Below the pieces are notes generated by a model. It saw nothing but the letters and a program-made list of their open reading frames with translations, was not told the origin of the DNA and did no database searches. The position numbers and the translations under genes were made by a program. From positions 1 through 64,000 of the forward strand of contig JAVVEM010000008.1 in NCBI GenBank assembly GCA_032250805.1: 64,000 bases of DNA, in the 5' to 3' direction. The stretch's first letter is position 1; every line of letters begins with the position of its first letter. This document shows positions 59,764 through 64,000 of the stretch, in pieces. Origin of the DNA: B18-G4 sp032250805 (GTDB lineage Bacteria > Bacteroidota > Bacteroidia > Bacteroidales > B18-G4).

Positions 59764-61026
59764 TCATCGTGCAGTGATCTGCTTAAAAAGTTCTGCCAAA
59801 GCAGCAGCCCATGCGCCGGAATACTCCTCAAGGTTTTTTTGTACATCTTCCGACGGATAAGCCTTCAGATAGTGGTGTGCACATATGGGATCAGATGTGT
59901 ATGATGGTGTACTGGTTCCGGCACCGCTTAGTTTTTGGATGTTTTCCAGCAGCGATTCTCCATCTTTAAGGAACAAAAGATCGCTGTCGTCAGCAAGAAA
60001 GCCGGCCAGGTCGATAATATTTTTACCAGGCAGAAGGTTGCTCACGATGTTCTCCTGTGCAAAGCAAACAACAGCATGTATATCGTGTGTTGCCTGCAGC
60101 AATTGTTTTTGCAACTCTGTTTCGGGATTGCTCAGGTGATCATAAATACTGATCATGGTCTTGTTTGCTGTTTGCAATGCGAAGGCATAAGGAACCGGCT
60201 GATAAGGATGCGTGCCTTTATAGAGTGGAATAGCCGGTCGTATGGGAAGTACCTTCAGAAAAGCGATGTTTCCTTCAGCCTGTGATTTTTCTGCAGCCGG
60301 CAATTCAGGATTGAAGTGCTGCAACAATTCCTTTTTTGGCACTTTTGGCACATGCTTCCAGCAGTGCCCGATAAAATCGCATTCGTATGGGTCGCTGCAA
60401 TGCGGGCCAACTTCGATCTTTGGCGAGTGGGGCAGGGTGAGGGTTTCTTTTTCTTTCAGGATCTGGCTCCTGATAAATTCCTGGCGCGACAATGCTTCGT
60501 CGGTAACATGAACGGTTTTGAAGAGTTTGGCCGGCTCGATCTCATCGCCACGCTCATAGTTTTCATCAATGTGGATGATCGATATGCTTTGCAGGTCCAG
60601 TCCTGTGCCCCGGATAACATAGTACTGCAGGGCCGCGTCCATCAGATATGTGGGAGATATCCCCCTCGAGCTCTTTACTTCGTATGCATGCCAGCCGGTA
60701 GCTGTCTTCACGAGGATGTCGAGGAAAATAAGGATCTGGTCATACTGAAAGCCTGCTTCGTAGATCACCGGATAGCCTGATCTGATCTTTTCCTGTGTAA
60801 GCATTACAGATCTTCTGTATCCCGAAGGATGTCCGGGGCTCATATCTATACCCCCGGGGAAAAGCTGTTGCGCCAGCCCGCCCACTTCATGCCCTCTTCT
60901 GAAAACGATCATCCGCTCCTGCGGAAGCCTGTCGCGTAAAAAAGGCCTTTTTTTATTAAGGTATAAGGATTTAAGGCACTGTACGCCCCGGATAAAGGTA
61001 GATTTGGAGAGGAGATGCTTTTCCAT
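59764..61026 (-). CDS. Cas4-like PD-(D/E)XK nuclease, DUF2779-type
   Basis: The 420-residue product has the Cas4/RecB-like plan: an early Cys in GVQCLKSLYL (Cys17), a central nuclease core (Asp in LIFLDILV, about 101, and E-V-K in YEVKSS, about 116) and a distal Cys group (CSDPYECDFIGHC, about 209-221) that together with Cys17 could bind [4Fe-4S]. The C-terminal 200 residues are variable. Such proteins process nucleic acids; the cellular role is not known. It begins 26 bp after the end of the DEDDy exonuclease gene on the same strand. Confidence 0.8.
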   Translation of the reverse strand: MEKHLLSKSTFIRGVQCLKSLYLNKKRPFLRDRLPQERMIVFRRGHEVGGLAQQLFPGGIDMSPGHPSGYRRSVMLTQEKIRSGYPVIYEAGFQYDQILIFLDILVKTATGWHAYEVKSSRGISPTYLMDAALQYYVIRGTGLDLQSISIIHIDENYERGDEIEPAKLFKTVHVTDEALSRQEFIRSQILKEKETLTLPHSPKIEVGPHCSDPYECDFIGHCWKHVPKVPKKELLQHFNPELPAAEKSQAEGNIAFLKVLPIRPAIPLYKGTHPYQPVPYAFALQTANKTMISIYDHLSNPETELQKQLLQATHDIHAVVCFAQENIVSNLLPGKNIIDLAGFLADDSDLLFLKDGESLLENIQKLSGAGTSTPSYTSDPICAHHYLKAYPSEDVQKNLEEYSGAWAAALAELFKQITAR

Positions 61027-61030
61027 GCCC

Positions 61031-61038
61031 CAAATGTA
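61031..61038 (-). promoter_or_regulatory. Promoter -7 element directly before the Cas4-like gene
   Basis: TACATTTG on the minus strand matches TAnnTTTG and is separated from the ATG at 61026 by only GGGC, the same 4-bp distance as in dnaB. This predicts a leaderless or nearly leaderless transcript. No clear -33 TTG is found. Confidence 0.4.
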
Positions 61039-61051
61039 ATGAAATTGTTTG

Positions 61052-61765
61052 CTATTCAGCCACCATCACCACCTGTCCTTCTTCAAGCAGTGGTTTACCC
61101 TGATAACGGAGAAACAGTTGTGCAATGGTCAGCACATCTTTCTGGCAATACTTTACGATCCGTTCAAGGTCATTTTCCTTCCAGTAAACCTCACCCACCT
61201 GGCTCCCGTCAATATCATCCTTCGGTGTAGGAATGTTAAATACAGCAGCAAGCAGTTCAAGCGAAGTGTAATTTTTGTAATCCCCGAATTTCCATAATTC
61301 CATGGTATCGATATGGGCCACTTCCCAGGGCTTTTTGCCGGCAAGATCAAGGATCTCGGGCAATGGAATGCCATTGATTAGCATTCTGCGCGACAGATAA
61401 GGAAAGTCGAATTCTTTTCCGTTGTGTGCACACAAAAGAAAATTCTTGCTGCTGAACCTGGCCTCAAGCAGATCGGCAAAGTCTTTCAGAACCTGTTTTT
61501 CATCATCACCATAAAATGACTTGATACGGAAATTTCCATCCATGAGCATACCAAATGAAATACACACCACTTTCCCGAATTCGGCATAGATGCCTGCCCT
61601 GTGAAAAAGTGTTTCGGGTGTATCATCATCCTCTTTTTTCAGGTATCCCGCCTTCTTGTCCCACAATCGCCTGAATGTTTCAGGCATCTCGCCATAAGCG
61701 GCGCACATGGGCACTGTTTCAATGTCGAGAAACAGCAATTTTTGGAAAGGAATGTAATTCATCAT
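61052..61765 (-). CDS. DEDDy-type 3'-5' exonuclease
   Basis: With the ATG at 61765 as start (a TTG two codons earlier is possible) the product has 237 residues. DEDD-family motifs: LFLDIETVP (Exo I), CAHNGKEFDFPYL (Exo II) and YCQKDV (Exo III, Tyr four residues before Asp). Proteins of this PolB-like exonuclease type trim or repair nucleic acids; the target is not known. The gene is close to the Cas4-like nuclease and they may act together. It diverges from the lipoprotein gene. Confidence 0.85.
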   Translation of the reverse strand: MMNYIPFQKLLFLDIETVPMCAAYGEMPETFRRLWDKKAGYLKKEDDDTPETLFHRAGIYAEFGKVVCISFGMLMDGNFRIKSFYGDDEKQVLKDFADLLEARFSSKNFLLCAHNGKEFDFPYLSRRMLINGIPLPEILDLAGKKPWEVAHIDTMELWKFGDYKNYTSLELLAAVFNIPTPKDDIDGSQVGEVYWKENDLERIVKYCQKDVLTIAQLFLRYQGKPLLEEGQVVMVAE

Positions 61766-61837
61766 AAGCAACAGGATTTTGTTTGGAGCATAAAATTAAT
61801 GAATTTCCTGTGTTTTTTCGGTAATTTCGCTGTTAAT

Positions 61838-63142
61838 ATGATCATGACAAGTAAAATTGTACATACCGGTGTTCTGCTGTTCGTGCTTCTGCTGTTGTTT
61901 TCATCTTCATGTAAAAAAGAAGACGACAACTCTCCGCCATCGGTAATTGTTGATGCACCGCTCGAAAATGAAGTGTTTTTTTCGCGCGATACCATACCGC
62001 TTAGCGGGTCGGCAAACGACGACATTATGCTGGAGCATATCCGGATCGTGTTGGAGGATAATAATAATCAGCCGGTAAGCACGCCAAAATACCTGCATCC
62101 CAATAGCAGGAATTATGTATTCTCTTTTGATTATATCATTGATGAACCTTTCCTGGCGAGTGGTGAATATACGCTCGTGGTTTCGGCCTACGATGGCCGG
62201 AACAGCAGCAGCGATTATACAGCACTGCAGATCAGGGGCATTGAGCGTGAATTTGAGAAGGTCCTGTTGCTTTGCCGCCCCAATAATTTAAAAACATATC
62301 TGTATTCCATCGACACCTCAGGGGATGTAAAGGCCGAAAAGGTGATTGATCATGGGTATCAGGCTTCTGCCGTCAATTCAGGCCGGCGAAAGCTCTTTAT
62401 GATCAAACCGGAGCCTTCGGCCCTCTATGCCTTCGATCTTGACGACCTGGAAGGGGATGAGTTGCTGACTGCCTCACCGCCTTATCCGTTTTTTACGGAT
62501 GTGATCGCAGGCTCTTCCCTGACCTTTGTTTCTACTGCAAATGGCGATATCAAAGGCCTGAACGATTACGGGCAAACTGTTTTTGTGACGGCAACAAATG
62601 CCGACACCGTTCCGTTGCGCGTGCATACGCATTTCGATTACATATTATCATACTGCCAGCGCCGGGGTGCTCCCGGAAAATCGATCAGGCAGTATTATGC
62701 CGGCTCAGGTGTGTTCAGGGCGGGAAAGGAGATTACGTTTTCCGTAACGGATTTCTTTAGTCCCCACCAGTCGAAATGCCTTATTTTTGGAAATGAGGCC
62801 GAAGGCGGTCGCGTATATGAGTTCGGCATCACCGAAAATTATATCATCGCACTCAAAGAGCTTCCACAGGATCTTATCAAAGATGTTGTTGAGATCGCTG
62901 CCGGTAATTATATCATCGCCGCCGAAACCGGACTGTATCAATATATGAATGCTTCGAACACGCTTACTTCCTGGGCTTCCGGACTTGAAGCCGGATTTCT
63001 GTGTTTTGATGAAAGCAATTTTATTTTATATGCTGCCTCAGAACAAATGGTTTATGTCATAAATGCCGGCAATGGAGAGATCATCAGCGAAATACCAATT
63101 CCTTATCCTGTTGTAAACATGCACATTCAGTATAACATCTGA
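61838..63142 (+). CDS. Lipoprotein with beta-propeller-like repeats
   Basis: The start is taken at 61838, after the overlap with the opposite-strand exonuclease; 434 residues follow. Signal residues 1-24 end in a lipobox FSSSC with Cys25 before KKEDD. Residues about 30-125 look like an Ig-like/cadherin domain (PPSVIVDAPLENE, ASGEYTLVVSAYDGRN), and the rest has seven or so short beta blades. It is likely anchored at the cell surface or in the periplasm. Function unknown. It is 1 bp upstream of mnmD and may share a transcript. Confidence 0.7.
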   Translation: MIMTSKIVHTGVLLFVLLLLFSSSCKKEDDNSPPSVIVDAPLENEVFFSRDTIPLSGSANDDIMLEHIRIVLEDNNNQPVSTPKYLHPNSRNYVFSFDYIIDEPFLASGEYTLVVSAYDGRNSSSDYTALQIRGIEREFEKVLLLCRPNNLKTYLYSIDTSGDVKAEKVIDHGYQASAVNSGRRKLFMIKPEPSALYAFDLDDLEGDELLTASPPYPFFTDVIAGSSLTFVSTANGDIKGLNDYGQTVFVTATNADTVPLRVHTHFDYILSYCQRRGAPGKSIRQYYAGSGVFRAGKEITFSVTDFFSPHQSKCLIFGNEAEGGRVYEFGITENYIIALKELPQDLIKDVVEIAAGNYIIAAETGLYQYMNASNTLTSWASGLEAGFLCFDESNFILYAASEQMVYVINAGNGEIISEIPIPYPVVNMHIQYNI

Positions 63143-63143
63143 T

Positions 63144-63821
63144 ATGAATGCATCAGATCTGGTCATAAGCGGAGATGGGTCACATACCTTAAAACTAAAA
63201 GGTGTTGATGAGCATTATCATTCGGTTTACGGCGCTTTGGCCGAATCACGTCATGTATTTATCCGGGCAGGGCTGAAGCATATTTCCTTACAGGGCAATG
63301 AAGAACTGAGCATCCTTGAGCTGGGTTTCGGGACAGGCCTCAACACCCTGCTAACGCTATGTGAACTGCTTGATAAAGGGGTTGAAACACTGTATACCGC
63401 TATCGAAGCTTTTCCCCTGGAGGATGGTATCTGGCAGCGGCTGAATTATCCTGAACTTATCCGCCACAAACAGGCCCGTGAACTTTTTTTAACGATCCAC
63501 GAAGCTGCCTGGGAAAAGACGGTGAAGGTGGAAAAGGGATTCCTGCTGCATAAGCGACAAATAAAATTTCAGGATCTGCAGCCAGGCCCTGAGCAATACA
63601 ATCTGGTGTATTTTGATGCCTTCAGTCCTGAAGTGCAGCCCGAACTGTGGACGGAAGATATTTTCAGGAAGATAGCGCAAATGCTTGTAAAAGAAGGTAT
63701 TTTGGTAACCTACTCGGCTAAGGGAAGCGTCAGGCGTGCATTGGAAACAAGCGGGCTCAGGGTGGAGAGGTTGCCCGGCCCTGAGGGGAAAAGAGAAATG
63801 ATCAGGGCAATAAAATGTTAG
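63144..63821 (+). CDS. mnmD: tRNA 5-methylaminomethyl-2-thiouridine methyltransferase MnmD
   Basis: The 225-residue product matches the MnmD/DUF752 methyltransferase: HYHSVYGALAESRHVFI (about 24-40), SAM-binding LELGFGTGLNTLL (about 58-70) and YFDAFSPEVQPELWTED (about 155). MnmD adds the methyl group that completes mnm5s2U at the wobble position of certain tRNAs. It lacks the FAD domain that is fused in MnmC, as is usual outside the gammaproteobacteria. It starts 1 bp after the lipoprotein stop. Confidence 0.9.
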   Translation: MNASDLVISGDGSHTLKLKGVDEHYHSVYGALAESRHVFIRAGLKHISLQGNEELSILELGFGTGLNTLLTLCELLDKGVETLYTAIEAFPLEDGIWQRLNYPELIRHKQARELFLTIHEAAWEKTVKVEKGFLLHKRQIKFQDLQPGPEQYNLVYFDAFSPEVQPELWTEDIFRKIAQMLVKEGILVTYSAKGSVRRALETSGLRVERLPGPEGKREMIRAIKC

Positions 63822-63822
63822 G

Positions 63823-64000
63823 ATGAACAAATTGTTTATGAAAAGAAGTTTTTCTATTACAGTGACGGGCAGGGTGCAGGGGGTAGGATTCAGGTTTTAT
63901 ACCCAGAAAAAAGCACGTGCACTGGGAATAAATGGCTTTATGAAGAATATGCGCGACGGTTCGGTATATATTGAGGCCGAAGGCGAAAGTGAAAAGCTAA
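63823..64000 (+). CDS. acyP: Acylphosphatase, truncated by the window edge
   Basis: The reading frame opens at ATG 63823 (a second ATG at 63838 also fits) and runs off the window. The acylphosphatase signature V-T-G-R-V-Q-G-V-G-F-R is present, with the catalytic Arg, followed by GINGFMKNMRDGSV, including the catalytic Asn. The enzyme hydrolyses acyl phosphates. It begins 1 bp after the mnmD stop. Confidence 0.85.
   Translation, partial: MNKLFMKRSFSITVTGRVQGVGFRFYTQKKARALGINGFMKNMRDGSVYIEAEGESEKL

Overview
The window looks like a chromosomal segment of an anaerobic, fermentative member of the Bacteroidota. Three proteins end in a type IX secretion (T9SS) sorting domain. Promoter -7 elements fit the Bacteroidota TAnnTTTG pattern. 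There is an electron-bifurcating type [FeFe]-hydrogenase with its three maturases. No genus can be assigned from the sequence alone.

Region 1 (1-20127) is, for the most part, an integrated phage-like element. At its right end a tyrosine integrase (18759-19916, minus) sits directly beside the 3' end of a tRNA-Ser(GCU) gene (20040-20127, minus), the usual attachment-site geometry. Left of the integrase is a tightly overlapping plus-strand block (3649-18651): portal-like protein, connector-like protein, a lysis group (membrane protein, M15 peptidase, candidate unimolecular spanin), tail proteins, tape measure, a secreted fibre-like protein and two small membrane proteins. Terminase, capsid, protease, replication and repressor genes are not visible. 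At the far left is a low-GC minus-strand operon (36-3259) encoding a lipoprotein, a T9SS-sorted protein and a fibre-like secreted protein. It may be element cargo, but the left attachment site was not found, so the element either runs past base 1 or is incomplete.

Region 2 (20234-25263) is host-like: NhaA antiporter, a PurF-family protein lacking the glutaminase nucleophile, and a large T9SS-sorted protein.

Region 3 (25746-40068, all minus) is the most interesting. A ten-gene probable operon encodes a receiver protein, HydC, HydB, HydA, a [FeFe]-hydrogenase domain fused to a histidine kinase, a second receiver protein, a receiver-histidine kinase hybrid, and HydG, HydE and HydF. Gaps are 0-36 bp with two 4-bp overlaps. 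Immediately upstream is a PAS histidine kinase plus LuxR-type regulator pair. My reading is that H2/NADH metabolism, H-cluster maturation and H2-responsive signalling are made together.

Region 4 (40175-64000) is mixed housekeeping and envelope genes: metallophosphoesterase, CPA2 antiporter, a beta-propeller T9SS protein, a class V aminotransferase, a 1555-residue TPR-like repeat protein with a long exact internal DNA repeat, LolD-type ATPase, SucC, DnaB, a D-threonine-aldolase-like enzyme, a dihydroorotate-dehydrogenase-like protein, a Cas4-like nuclease next to a DEDDy exonuclease, a lipoprotein, MnmD and a truncated acylphosphatase at the right edge.

All family assignments come from reading motifs by eye; no database search was run.
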